From Chaetomium olivaceum (taxonomy: Eukaryota > Ascomycota > Sordariomycetes > Sordariales > Chaetomiaceae), in contig JAYWVB010000077.1 of assembly GCA_039881045.1 (NCBI GenBank), forward strand, positions 55,357-119,356: a stretch of 64,000 bases of DNA, read 5' to 3'. Shown here one piece after another: positions 33,172 to 44,936 of the stretch (positions are counted from its first letter, which is position 1; each line of letters begins with the position of its first letter). The notes beneath the pieces are model-generated. The model was not told where the DNA came from, ran no database searches, and saw nothing but the letters and a program-made list of their open reading frames with translations. The translations under genes and the position numbers were made by a program.

Positions 33172-34606
33172 ATGGCACTCCAGCGCATCAAGAAGGCGGC
33201 CCTCTTCACCCGGCTGATCGCCTATGGACTTCGTGTCTACTTCTCAGTATTGAGCCGCGCCGTATCGGGCAGGTTTGCTGCACTCACCGCGCCGACGGCA
33301 ATTCCGCCCGCCGACCCCTCCGAAGTAAAGAACGTGGTGGTCGTTGGCGCCGCCTTTGCCGGCTACATCGCTTCCCATATCCTCGCCGCATCATTACCAC
33401 GAAATGGCCGGTACCGACTTGTTGTTATCGAACCAAACAGCCACTTCAACTTCACATGGGTGCTCCCGCGCTTCTCCGTGGTCGGCGGTCACGAGCACAA
33501 GGCATTCATTCCTTATTCCCCGGAATTCTTTGCCCGGAGCCCCAAAGGCATGGTTCAGTGGGTAAGAGACCGGGTGACGTGTGTGCGAAACAACACCGTC
33601 GTCCTGCGGGGCGGCGACGAGATTCCCTACGAGTTCCTCATTATTGCTACGGGGTCGACGGTGCCGCATGGGCTACCGTCCAGGGTTGGTGCGGAGAACC
33701 GGGAAGACGGCATCGAGATTCTCAAGTCAATGCAGGCCCGCATCAAGACAGCAACCCGACTCGTCGTCGCGGGTGGGGGTGCCGCTGGCGTCGAGCTGGC
33801 CACTGATGCCAAGAACCAATATCCGGATAAATCGGTCACTCTCGTGCACTCGCGGCAAGCAGTGATGCATCGTTTCGGCCCAGGGCTTCAGGAAAGCGCT
33901 ATGGAGGGCCTGCGGACACTAGGCGTCGATGTGATCCTCGGCGAGAGAGTCGATCCACAGAGCGCGGACGGCAAGTTTATCACGCTCGCGTCCGGGCGCA
34001 AAGTCGAGTGTGACTGCTTCGTAAGTGTTCCTATGCTCTGTGCCTGGGTTTGCCCCTACAAGCTCCAGGCCACACATGCTGACATAGCAATGAAACAGAT
34101 CAACTGCACAGGTCAAAAACCAGCATCTGGGTTGATCGCAGACCTCGCGCCCAAGGCCATCACCCCGTCTGGCCACATTCGAGTAAAACCAACACTTCAA
34201 ATTGACGACGAATCTCTTCCCAATGTTTTTGTATGCGGCGACGTTGCCGAAACCAAGGCGGCCAACACGAACTCGAGAATCGCAGGACAGCAAGCCGAGA
34301 TCGCAGCAGACAACGTCGTTCTGGCGACCATGGGAAAGAAGCCGAGTTATACATATGAGCCGGGGTGGGCCGACCAGGTCATCAAGCTGACCCTTGGGAT
34401 GGTGAGCGCGGCCTTTTGGCGAAACTGCCTAATCTTCCGATACTAACCGCGGTAATGAGCAGGATCGTTCCATCACTCACTTTGGGGACGGAGACTCAGA
34501 GTTGCTATTTGCCCATCGGGAAACCGATCCAGCCTTGATGTGTGCTGGGGCTTGGCGATCTCTGGGGGCGAAACCATTTGATGATACAGGCGTGTACAGC
34601 GGTTGA
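33172..34606 (+). CDS. AIF/AMID-type FAD-dependent NAD(P)H oxidoreductase
   Basis: Exons 33172-34020, 34099-34401 and 34463-34606, 431 aa; introns of 78 and 61 nt (GTAAGT and GTGAGC donors). The first intron length is a multiple of three without stops, so only the splice signals and the insertion relative to the family mark it. FAD binding: VVVVGAAFAGYIASHIL near residue 60; NAD(P) binding: RLVVAGGGAAGVELATD near residue 200; second FAD contact: LPNVFVCGDVAE near residue 345. The family (pyridine nucleotide-disulphide oxidoreductase class, AIF-M2/NDE-like) oxidises NAD(P)H and reduces quinones or other acceptors. The N-terminus has a hydrophobic/basic stretch that could anchor the protein to a membrane. 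No redox-active CxxC is seen, in line with AIF-type members. Confidence 0.87.
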
Positions 34607-35577
34607 TAGGAGAGGGTCCCAACCTGGATGGTATCCAGCCTAGCTATCCCGCGGTAGTATCCCACCGAGCAAGACATCTACATCAAGAATGGGCTGTTGC
34701 CCGCTTGGATGCATCGTCTTACCGGCTGGACCTGGCGCACTCTAATAATTACAGGGCGGAGAGTCGAGAACGGATAGAATTGCAGACCTCAGTCATCGAG
34801 GTGCTATCCTTGTACAGATACCAATAGAAGGTGGGAAACTAGACTGGGAGATAGAGCGGCCCCTACTTCCCTCCCAACTCTGGGCGGTAAGGTAGCAGTA
34901 TACCTTGAGTACGGGGATAGTTATGTACATAGGATAAACCACATTCCACTCTCTAGCAGTGGGTCATGAATATGGCCCGGGTCACCAGACGTATGCAGTG
35001 GGTACCTCCTCGTGACTCCCTACCTAGGTACTTTCTTCGCTCGCAACGTCGTCAGTTGGCCGATTTGAGATAATTAAGTACGAGCTCTGATCAACCCCTA
35101 CCTATCATTAGAAGCAATATTATAATTTAATATGATCGCCCTTGATAGAATGATATGAAGTATATTGTCTACTTCTCTGATTTTCATAAGACACGCTGCC
35201 GATACCAATATCTACGAATACTTGTGAGGTGTTTAGGCGTTTCCTTGCCTCCTTAACTTCCAGTTCCTTTCTTAGAAGAGCCAAGCCAAAAATGGCCACC
35301 AGGAACCTCTTCAAATACACAGCACGAGGCGATACCATGATTTACGCAAAGGTGCCAGAGTCTCTTGAAAGCGAGTGTACGGAACTACTAAACCGGTGGG
35401 GGGTTCGATGTTTGGTATTCATGGAGTTTGGTACATTCAAAACTCTTTCTCTCCCTCCTCTAGGTAAGGTAGGCTCTTCAATCTCCACCCCTCTCAGTTC
35501 CCCCCCTTTCCATTATTTTTTTCACCATCGCCCTTCTCCTCCCCGCCCTGCACCCCCTTTACGCTGATAACATCTCA
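34607..35577. other. AT-rich intergenic region
   Basis: Tail-to-tail spacer about 970 bases long, with clear AT enrichment from about 34850 to 35250. No gene, RNA or repeat is recognised. Confidence 0.5.
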
Positions 35578-37603
35578 CTAATCGAGATGAGTCGTGTTAA
35601 ATAGCCGATTTCCAGTATCAGTGCCTCCTCGGCCCTGGAACCGATTCTTTGAAAGGCGTAGTGCAATCACACCCAGAGCTCTGTCTTTCTCGAGGACCCG
35701 GCCCAGTAGCCCCGCAGAGGCGAGCGACTGTCTGGATGACACCGGTAATTACCACAATGGAGATGGTCGCGTCGAGGCTGCGGATCCGCTGGACGAATTC
35801 CACTATCGACTTGCCGCTATTTACCACAGAATCCACCAGCATCACTGTCCACTGCCCCTTGATGTGCCAAGACTTCAAGTCGTTTGGCTGCTTCGCATGG
35901 AGAAACATGGCGCCAGGCAGCGCGTCGTTCGCACCCTCGGCCATGGGCTCACCACCACGCATCAACGCTACTATTGTTGTCCTGTTCTCGTAACGGATGC
36001 GATGCCCCTCTGTGTCATGGCCTTGCACGTGCGGGATATTGTATTGCTCCAAGCCAACGAGATCAGCCAGAAATAACGTTGACAGGTACCACCCGACACG
36101 CCTATGGGCCTTCCGCAGCTCGGGGCCAAACACTCGGGCGTCTCGAGTTGGCGTCATGAGGAGCTTTGTTGCATTTTGGTCTGTGGCGTGACGAATGCGG
36201 TTGGTACCACGCTTGCGAGCCAGCACTTCAAGCAGCTCCGTATCAGAGAGTCGCGCCGGCGGAAGCCTAGTTGCGTCCAACCGCGGCGGCGCATCCTTCG
36301 GCAACAGCACCTGGCAGGCCCGAAGACCACGTTCGTCGATAGCACTCAACAGGCGGCCATCCATTGACTTGCTTCGTGATCCCTCGTCTCCCACCACAAC
36401 GAAAGCCTGATGGGCTTCATGCATCATTGGGAGATCCAGGGGCTGTCTCCAATGGCCCAGGTATAGAGGCCATGGACGTCGCGCATCCGAGCAACCAACG
36501 CGCCTTTAACCTCGGGGGTCATGACAAATCCGTCTGATATGCGGCCCCCGCCGACTACCTGAACAGTCTTAGACAGTCCCACGTTGGCCAGCACCATCTC
36601 CCAAACGAGGCGCAATCCACATGTTACCACCACTGTGGCAATGTGACGGTGCTTCCCTACGTGTCTCAGGAACGACAACATTTCTGGGTGCAGCGTCACG
36701 GATGATGCGACTCCAGCGCAAATAGCGTTGAACTCGTCCTGGGGGGCCTGTTCCTCGTACAAAAGCATTGCCTGGCGAAAGGCCGTATATGAGTACCCAA
36801 GCGGGCTCCCGAACAAAGCGCCCAGAGAGCGGTTGTCTCCAGTTGAATGGGTCCGGTGAGAAGCGGATTTGGCGACAGCCTCCCCAAAACAAAAGCCCAG
36901 TGTCATCGGCCGCCAAAGTCTTGTCGGCATCCAGAACCAGTGCGGTCTGCAACTCCGTGTGCTGCCGACAGTGGCTATCGATGAGCCTATCGAGGTGGTC
37001 CTTGGCGCAGGAAAGGTTGTATCCTCAGTGTGCTGCCGGAAGTCTAACAGCATTGCTACAACCGCATCAATGCCTTCAATTGGGTAGGCGACCAGACGTA
37101 AACAGGATTCCGTGGCTGCGACAGAGGCGGCGCAGCTCCGTCTGCTCGGCCTCCTGCCAACTGCGCAGATGCTGAACAGAGGTGTGCTGCCGTGCCCTAG
37201 AGTTGTCCATGCGACGCCATGTTGCCACTGTCTCTGGAAGGGTGTTGAGGTAGACAATGTGCGTGTAGGTGTCCAAATCGCTCTGTGTGTGCACCGTGTG
37301 CCCGGCCTCGTCTCCTTCCGGCCAAAACATAAAGTGGCCGGCGACAACGGCAGCCCGCCCACTTCCGGCACTTTCCTTTCCGATTGCCTCAACCGCAGCC
37401 TGGCGCCAGCGAGTTTTCTCCTCTTCAGTGGCGTGCTGAAACTCCGTGAGGCCTCCGGGGACAAGTGAGGCGATGACCGCGGATCCGTCGAAGAAGGCGA
37501 ACTGTGTGTCAGCCAGCTTGCACTTCAGACTCTGCAATAGGGTCGATTTTCCAGATCCAGGAATGCCATACAGGCCAATGACAATGGGTTTCGTCTGAGA
37601 CAT
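35578..37603 (-). pseudogene. Three-domain P-loop kinase / HAD phosphatase / uracil phosphoribosyltransferase, multiply frameshifted
   Basis: Read from ATG 37603: a P-loop NTPase (GLYGIPGSGKSTLLQ, Walker A), then a HAD domain (VLDADKTLAADDTG as motif I; TVVVTCGLRLVWE and AIGDSP later), then a phosphoribosyltransferase (RVGWYLSTLFLADLVG, VALMRGGEPMAEG, PRPP loop VMLVDSVVNSGKS) ending GRGGTDTGNRLFNT with TAG at 35578-35580. The order matches a fungal kinase-HAD-UPRTase fusion. The frame must change five times: at about 37088, 36988, 36888 (a four-G run), 36440 (a four-C run) and 35690. The first four alternate and return to the original frame. No introns explain them, since the sequence between is conserved-looking coding DNA. 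Intact it would be about 670 aa, cytosolic, and possibly linked to uracil salvage. Pseudogene or sequence errors: undecided. Confidence 0.72.
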
Positions 37604-37633
37604 GATATGAAGTGTTGGAACAAGTCAAGATGT

Positions 37634-38263
37634 GCGAGTAAGTATTTGGTGCAAGCTGTTCATTGATATCGAAGGCGTCTTCCTGGCGTCGCCCTAACCA
37701 TTCTCTTATACTGCATTCTTTTCCAGCCTGGCTGCCATTCCGTAGACAACTCCCCTTCTGCGGCGTTGGCGCTTGACAAACGGAATACTGCTATAGTGTA
37801 GGCCTCTGTGCTTCCGGCCAAATCAAAACAATACACCGACAAGCGGGCTGCCGCTTCGGGTGGTAACACAACGCCAGGCAGCGGCTCAGGTAATCTACCG
37901 TCCAACGAGCAAAGCTCTAAATTGCCAGCCTCGTCTCGACGGTAGTGCAGGGAGCGAGGGGCGCTGCGTCGGTGACAAGTCAACGTCAACGTTACTAGCC
38001 GTTACCACGCCATGTCCCAGGCGCTTGATAATCACACATGACCACAGGAAATGGTTGTGCTGCCCGGCATTGTTGGCAATCAACCTAAACGGCCACATGC
38101 TCAAGCCATCGACGGGTGGTCCAACCAACTGAAGGAAGAGAAAGTGGAGTTGGGTGAACCACGGCACGGGCACGCGGTCCGCGCTTGGGTACACACACAC
38201 ACACACACACACTATTACGCGGCATGTTGTTGAGCCATGAGCTCCCTCATCAGTGAGGCTCAT
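37634..38263 (-). pseudogene. Unidentified coding remnant
   Basis: Two minus-strand frames (38263-37895 and 37989-37660) read as one protein after a frame change near 37950. The first has WPFRLIANNAGQHNHFLW and ASNVDVDLSPTQRPS; the second has YRRDEAGNLELCSLDG and LPPEAAARLSVYCFDLAG. Composition looks like real protein, but I do not recognise the family and see no good start codon. It lies just upstream of the three-domain gene, and its 5' part runs into an (AC)n repeat. Confidence 0.25.
38191..38212. repeat. (AC)11 microsatellite
   Basis: Eleven uninterrupted AC units. It would be length-polymorphic between strains. Confidence 0.9.
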
Positions 38264-39157
38264 AGAGTTAAGAAAGGTAAAGCGTATCGTATCTTACCGT
38301 TGTTCTTTACTTTTTCTTTCCCGAGTTTATCCGCATCATCGGGGCATTTCAACGGGAATTGGCTTGATCCATAACGCGGTCTCGAACCCGCCTTCCAGAT
38401 TCTGCTGCCAAGGGCCACAAACAAGACAGGGGTCAGAAGGCAACCAAACACGGTTTAAGCACGAGGAAAATTCATTTCATCCCCCCACACTCAAATGCAA
38501 GTCAGCGCGTGGCGTTCTTGGCCGCTTGAATCCACCGAACGTTGAAACCCAAAATGGCCGTGCACCGATGACGCAGGCGCAAGAGGGAGAAATCGCACGT
38601 GCTGTCATTTTTGCATCAGATGAACCCACAAGTGGAAGAAGCAATGCCGATTGTGGAAGTTTTGGACCTGGAACGGGCTGTTTTCGACTCGAATCCATTT
38701 ATCAAAAATAACACAATGCAATATTTTAGTGCGCGCGGGCTTTCCTCCGCTAGTTCAACACCAACCCTCATCACATGCCGCCCCTTTTCGTCCCCCTTCC
38801 TGCCTCCCCAGCAAACAAGCTCCCACACGGCTGGGTTCCAACCAGTCTCGAGCCAATCTCCAAATCGACCCCACCGAAATGCAACAGTGAGGGACGAAGC
38901 AGGGCGCCACTGAGCGCGCAAAATCGGATCCCTCACCCCTGCTACCAGGAACCTGTTATCAGTACGTAATTGGTAAAGAGTGGAGGAGCGACTTCCTTTG
39001 CCTCGGGGGAATTTCTGCATCCAAGAAAACTGAAACGAAACCGAGCGGTTGTTGTCCAAAATATATCAACACCAGAAAAAAAGGAACGAGAAAAGGGGGA
39101 GAAAAATATCGAGGCAACACCGATCCCCATCACGACTCTGCGCACCGTTATCCCGCC
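38264..39157. other. Intergenic, promoter region of the permease gene
   Basis: About 900 bases with a CT-rich and A-rich 5' leader just before the ATG at 39158. Overlapping short frames on both strands have no motifs. Confidence 0.45.
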
Positions 39158-40943
39158 ATGAGCGCCCACGCCGAACCCGCCCCGCCTAGCGCCATCGAGG
39201 CGCACGGGTCGTCTGGGCACGAGTCGTCGGACGATGGCGATGCGATGCTCGCAGCCATGGGCTACAAGGCCGAGCTGGTGCGCACACGATCAACCTGGCA
39301 CGTCGCATTTATGTCGTTCGTGCTTGCCTCTATCCCCTACGGCCTGGCCACCACATTACTATCCGCTACAGGGGGGCGGGCCAGTGGTCGTCGTCTGGGG
39401 ATGGCTGATCGTCAGTCTCATCATCCTTTGCATCGCTTCCTCCTTGGGCGAAATCACGTCTGTCTACCCGACCGCTGGCGGCGTCTACTACCAGACCTTC
39501 ATGCTCGCCCCGGCCAACTTCCGGAGGGTTGCCGCCTATATCTGCGGCTGGGCCTATGTCGTTGGCAACATCACCATCACCCTGGCTGTACAGTTCGGCA
39601 CCACGCTCTTCTTCGTCGCCTGCGTCAATGTCTTCGAGAAGGAACCCGGCGTGGGCGTCTGGGGGCCGAGACTTACCAGATTTTCCTGGTCTTTCTGGCC
39701 ATCACTCTGCTGTGCAATGCCATCTCGGCTTTGGGCAACCGTTGGCTGCATCTGTTGGATGTAAGCCGCCCGGGCCCCGGCCCCGCCCCGACCTCCTACC
39801 CCTTTCGACCGTGCCTATGATGGGCATCATATCTGCGTGCTGCTCCAGTAAATCCCCAACTAACAGAGATGCTTCTAGACTTTCGCCATTTTTTGGACCT
39901 TCGCCGGTCTCCTCGCCATCCTTATCACCGTCCTCGCCGTTGCCAAGGAGGGCAGGCGCCATGCCGATTTTGCTCTCGGCGGCTTCGAAGTCACGTCCGG
40001 GTGGCCCGCCGGCTGGTCTTTCTGCGTCGGCCTGCTCCACGCTGCCTACGCCACTTCGTCGACAGGCATGGTCATCTCCATGTGCGAAGAGGTCCAGCAC
40101 CCAGCCACCCAGGTACCCAAGGCCATGGTGATCACTATCATCATCAACACCATCGGCGGCCTGCTATTTCTCGTGCCTCTTATGTTTGTGCTACCTGACC
40201 TTGCTATGCTCGTCGCCCTCCCCTCAGGCCAACCCGTGCCCACCATTATCAAGTCTGCCGTCGGCTCCTCGGGCGCCGCTATTGCGCTGCTGATCCCCCT
40301 CATGGTGCTGGCTATCCTCTGCGGGGTCGCCTGCACCACGGCCGCCTCGCGCTGCACCTGGGCCTTTGCCCGTGACGGCGCCATCCCAGGCTCCAAGTGG
40401 TGGAAACAGGTGCACCCGAAGCTGGACTTGCCCCTCAACGCTATGATGCTCTCTATGGCCATCCAAATCGTGCTGGGCGTCATCTACTTTGGCTCCTCCA
40501 CCGCGTTCAATGCCTTCTCGGGTGTCGGTGTCATCTCCCTAACCGTGTCCTATGCCGTCCCCATTGCCGTTTCCATGTTGGAGGGACGCGCTCACGTCAA
40601 GGGCGCCAAATTCTCCCTGGGCAGGATTGGCTGGTTTTGCAACATCATTGCCATCGGTATGTGCTCCATCTTGCGTTATTTATTCTTTTAGTTGATGCTA
40701 TCTGCTAACGGGATCTCAGCCTGGTCGATCCTCGCCGTGCCCCTGTTCTGCATGCCAGCTTACCTCCCCGTCACCGCTTCCAGCGTCAACTACGCTCCCG
40801 TCGTGTTTGTCGGCTTTGTTGTCATTGCATTCGCGTGGTACGCCGCCTGGGGTCGCAAGAACTACCGCGGCCCGCCGACAGAGAGCCTCGGCGAAGACCC
40901 CACGCAGGGAGACCATGCCGCCGGCGGTCCCAAAAAAGACTAG
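39158..40943 (+). CDS. APC-superfamily permease (GABA/choline ACT type) with a compensating frameshift pair
   Basis: Exons 39158-39760, 39879-40656 and 40720-40943, 534 codons; introns of 118 and 63 nt with GTAAGC and GTATGT donors. The ends read as a yeast HNM1/UGA4-like transporter: FMSFVLASIPYGLATT at the start, then TFAIFWTFAGLLAILITV, EEVQHPATQVPKAMV and AASRCTWAFARDGAIPG. Between about 39356 and 39663, however, the conserved protein (YPLQGGGPVVVVWGW, YPTAGGVYYQTFMLAP, FGTTLFFVACVNVF) lies in another frame. A shift near 39356 and an opposite one in the five-G run 39661-39665 restore the original frame. Because no stop intervenes, the gene stays open but would make about 100 wrong residues and lose two or three helices. 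Either a damaged transporter or two sequence errors. Confidence 0.75.
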
Positions 40944-41188
40944 CGAAGGGCTACTTTTTTGTATCCTGTCTGATTTCCGCATATTATGTTTCAACGTATG
41001 ATAATTTGCGAGGCGTTTGGCGTCGCATGTCGAAGGGGTCCGTTCAACATGCCGTGGACCCGTATCCGAGCAGATACCCCCCTTTTTTTCTGGAACCATT
41101 CAGTCAATCAATAAAATACTATCATACAGAACCCGAGACAGCCATCTGGCTTCCCAAGCTTGTCCATCTTCCGGTTCCGTGACCTGTC

Positions 41189-43077
41189 TTATGCAACAAG
41201 ACCCCTGGCCTGGTTGTCGTAGAGTTTGACATCCCTCCAAAAGGCGGTGGTCACCAGCGCGCCACCAAGAAGACACACACTCGTGATGAGCATGTAGCGC
41301 TGAGCATCAGCGTATGCCAATGCGATGCCTCTCCGCGTCGGACTGCCAACGACGTACCCGAGCTGCGAATACAGACTGCTGTAGATGGCTTCGATGGGCG
41401 CATCTTCCGGGAGGTGCCGGCGCAACGCCGCCGGGAACGTGCCCGTCCAGATCGATGCCGAGACTGTAGATCTGACGGCACTACTCACGCTGCCAAAAAG
41501 GTCCAGAATGGCCAGGATAGCGGCGATGTACTGGTGGTCGACCGTCGACATCATAGCCAACTCGACACAAACGACAATAGGCCCACCCGCAAAGGCCACA
41601 AAGATATGACTCATGATAACGTATCCAATGCTGGTCGGGGTGACGGGACTCAATCATGAGGCCGACGCCCAGAATCATGAGCGACAGGGAAAAGTACAGC
41701 GCAGCCCATCTGAAACGTCTAGTGTAGCGGATGAGAAATCCGATGACCAGGGCCGAGAAACACGAGCCCACGCTGTAGATGTTGGATATGTAGGTTGCCT
41801 CGGTGAGGGTCTGATTCCACACTACTATGAGCATTGAGTTAAAGTAGCTTCCCCACACGGCCGAGTTGAAGAGACAAATCCCAGCCCTATGCCTGAGAGG
41901 ATCACGTTGCGGTCGGCCAGCAAACGCATCGGGACGAAGTTGACAGGCGCGAGAAAGCATTCATAAATCGTAAAGGCGACGATGAGGAATCCGCCGAAGA
42001 TGATGAGACAAATGATGAGCGGCGACCGCCACTGCTGTTCCTGGTAGGCCCAGATGCTCAAGGGCGTGAGGAACATGCCCATGCCAGCCGCGAGGAAGAA
42101 AATAACGAGGAGGTCGAACTCAATGACGAATTTCTTGACCGAAGCAAAGTCAATGCGCCGTTTCTCGCTCGGAATGACTCCCATCCTGTGTGAGCGCGGT
42201 GCTGGTTCCAGAAGAACAAGGCTATGAGCGGCACAACCACGGTGGGAGTAATGATGGAAAAGACACCGAACCCCCATCTCCAACCAGCACCGCTGATGAA
42301 AGCTTCAGAAAGGGGCCCACCAGCCCACGTTGTGACAATGTAGGGCGATTCCGCAAAGAAGAGCATCAGACCTCGGTTCTTGAGGCTCGATGTGTCAACA
42401 ATGAAAACGGTCAAGCAGTAGCTCACACCTTGGGCGCTAGGCTTTCGTTCAGATTATCATCGCAGCATAGTATAATCCGAGAAGGTCGGGACCCCTCATA
42501 CCCGACCATGGAGAAGACCTGTGCGGCCGCATACGTCTCGACGTTCTGGCAGGCCGCCATCATACAGAAACCGATTATCCAGATCACCAACATAAGCGCC
42601 ATACCCTGCGGCCTGCCCCAGATATCGAGGAGCTTGGCCAGGGGCAACTTCGACAAACCGGCAATGATGCTGGCAAAAATATAGGTCGCAGCTGTCAGGG
42701 AGTGCATCTGGAAAGAACTGGTGACAAAAGGCGTGAAAGCGCGGGTGACAACCTCCTGCAGCGAGGTGACGAAGTAGATAAGCCATATTCTGCGTAGGTA
42801 GACAAGTTAGCATCACGTCCTGATTTTGCCGGTGTACCGTAATACTTTCAACGACTAGAGAGGCGAACACTCACATCCCGTACGCCGCGATCAAATGTCA
42901 CTTGGTCCAAACGGAGGCAGCTGCCTCGATGTTTTGAACACCGGGCTGAGCATGACTCGAAATGCTGTCTGACTTTTCGAGGTCTGGCCCTCTAATCCGC
43001 CTGGGCTCAAATCGGAGGTTCTTGAAGTCCTCCGAAGGGCTGGTGGCATTGCCCTCTAGCCGTGGTAGAGGTGGCAT
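41189..43077 (-). pseudogene. Siderophore-iron transporter (SIT/MirB-like MFS), broken
   Basis: Exon 1 43077-42875, exon 2 42789-42502, exon 3 from 42436 to 41189. The introns (85 and 65 nt) are normal. Family marks: FVTSLQEVVTRAFTPFVTSSF, GVSYCLTVFIVDTSSLKNR, FAESPYIVTTWAGGP, NSAVWGSYFNSMLIVVWNQ and ILDLFGSVSSAVRSTVSAS. Damage: an in-frame TGA near 42900 (after VWTK, where CGA/Arg is likely), a two-base insertion near 42198 (CACACAGG), a one-base deletion near 41885 (a T-run before CLFNSAVW) and a shift near 41636. With four lesions it is most likely a pseudogene. The intact family imports ferric siderophores through the plasma membrane by H+ symport. The CFEM gene 1.4 kb away could reflect an iron-related neighbourhood. 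Confidence 0.8.
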
Positions 43078-43709
43078 GCATGATAGGTGTCGTTGTCGGG
43101 TCACGCACTAAAGCTTTCCGTTAACCGTGATGGGAAAAATGGGGAAAACAGCCGAGGTGCCATTTCCCAAGTACAGACCGTCACACCAACTTCTATAAAG
43201 GTCGTCGGGTCTTGGCCTCCCTTTCCCACGTCAACGACTGTTATGTGCACCCCGTTAACACCCGTCTCCGCCGGTTGCGCAACAACAACGGGGGCTAAAG
43301 GCTGACGGTCCCCAGGTGCGCTCCATAATTTGACCATTGGGATACTCAACCAAGGCCGGCATTGAAGTGGTGGACAGGATGGGTCTATTCCTGTTCAGGG
43401 TAACCCCCCGCATCCGTGTCGGGTGTGATGGGTCGCTTGATCTTATCAGATCATCAGGCCATCTGATATGGATGCGCCCGGAAAACTTTTCCCCGGGGGG
43501 GCCAATCCCACCAAGGCGCCGGGGCCGCCCGAAGACCCATTGAAGATCCTTTCCATGTGACGAGAAGCGGCCTCAACAAGCGAGATCGGCCAATCCTCTC
43601 CCAACGCAGACAACACTTCAAAGAAGGAGGGAGGCAGGGGCGGGGTTGAGAGGAAAGCCAGTGGGAGCGGTTCGGTTGAGCCGGTTCGGTTGTCTGCATG
43701 TGCAGCACA
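43078..43709. other. Intergenic, left flank of LINE copy 2
   Basis: Promoter space of the former siderophore transporter. No gene is recognised; the right end is an AT-repeat tract that served as the LINE target. Confidence 0.45.
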
Positions 43710-43723
43710 TATACATATATATA

Positions 43724-44314
43724 TTATTATTCATACCCCGCTATGCCCTAAGGCGTGCCGGACCTTCAGCTATTTAATGTACAGGAAAACCGCGCCCTCG
43801 CGGGCCGGATGAAAAACCCATACCGACAGTTAAGGAAAGTACATGTGCGTGAGCCTGCGTATACAAAGAGAGGAGGCCTCCTGGCCTCCGAGGGAGGTGT
43901 GTGCTAGGCCGCCGCTTCCAGCTCAAGCCTCCTGGCCAAACTGAACATCATCAGCCTCCCTGAGTCCATTAGCCATTCCAGGACCCTCCCCGCGAGCCGT
44001 GCCGATGTAGGATCAATACCGTGTAGAACAGAGTAAAAGTCCCGTCGCGTTCGAATATCAGTTCTCTCCCATCTTCGAGTCAGCGGTGGAGCCAAACACC
44101 ACACCACCAGGTGTTCGGCAGTCTCCCGTCCCTCGCCGCACTGGCAGGCGGGCGTTAGGACCTCTGGGACTCCCCGTGTAAACAGAAAGTCCCGTAGGCC
44201 TATTGCCCCCGTTCGGATCTGGACCAGCAGAGAACTCCTCGCCTTGGTGAGACCGTCGTGCCGTCTTAGCGTTTCATCTCGGAATAGCGTCTCTCGCTGA
44301 TGGTCAAAGTCGTC
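43724..44314 (-). mobile_element. 5'-truncated copy of the full-length LINE (591 bp)
   Basis: It matches the 3' end of the element at 25263-30668: 3' tail, 3' UTR and the last roughly 150 codons of ORF2 including CQCGEGRETAEHLVVWC. The target duplication is TATACATATATATA (43710-43723 and 44315-44328). I count nine base differences from the full-length copy, all transitions, with no indels. Truncation at the 5' end is the usual outcome of incomplete reverse transcription. Confidence 0.93.
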
Positions 44315-44482
44315 TATACATATATATACCAGGGCACTCCATGCGCCTCCACGGGGAGAGTGGCTCTCGTGTTGCATTGGGTGTGTCAACCTTTGTCTTC
44401 GCGGCATGGTCCGTTACTTGTTTTTCGACTAGCATGGAACAGAGCATTCACTCCTGGCTACTGAATTTAACCACTCACTAAA

Positions 44483-44936
44483 ATGAAGTGCGTTTCCCTC
44501 TTCTTTATGGTCAGTGCTGCCGCTGAATCACTCAGCACGTACATTCCCAAGTGTGCCGTTGACTGCTTGACGACGGCTCTTGGCACTGCCACCACTTGCA
44601 AGGGGCCTGAAGATCTCGAATGCTTCTGTATCGCCGACAACTATCGAGCCATCCATGACAGCGCTGTAACCTGTGTCCTCCAAGCTTGCCGGTAAGTCCT
44701 CTCTCCCTATCTTTTAATAGCTGTCCGAGTGTCCTGTTTGGCCAACCTTTATATTCTCTCCGCACGCGAGGTTCTTCCAGCGACGGCAAGAATGTGTGAA
44801 GAAGTCACCACACATAATTAACGGCAAACCTGTCACTTCGGTGGCATCTCCCACCACAAGTGCGATCCTTGGCTCAGCAGCCACGAGCACAACATCGAGC
44901 ATCCCGAACGCCAGTACAAACGCCAACTCCAATTAA
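44483..44936 (+). CDS. Small secreted CFEM-domain protein
   Basis: Exons 44483-44691 and 44771-44936, 124 aa. The acceptor after CGCGAG was chosen because it alone keeps the frame into a long Ser/Thr-rich tail and supplies the eighth cysteine; the more T-rich acceptor at about 44780 would stop at once. A short signal peptide (MKCVSLFFMVSAAAES) precedes IPKCAVDC, TTC, LECFC, TCVLQAC and QEC, which gives the eight-cysteine CFEM spacing including the usual Asp/Glu-rich loop. CFEM proteins bind heme or act in adhesion and host interaction. The tail (TSVASPTTSAILGSAATS) looks like an O-glycosylated stalk, but no GPI-anchor hydrophobic end follows. Confidence 0.75.
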
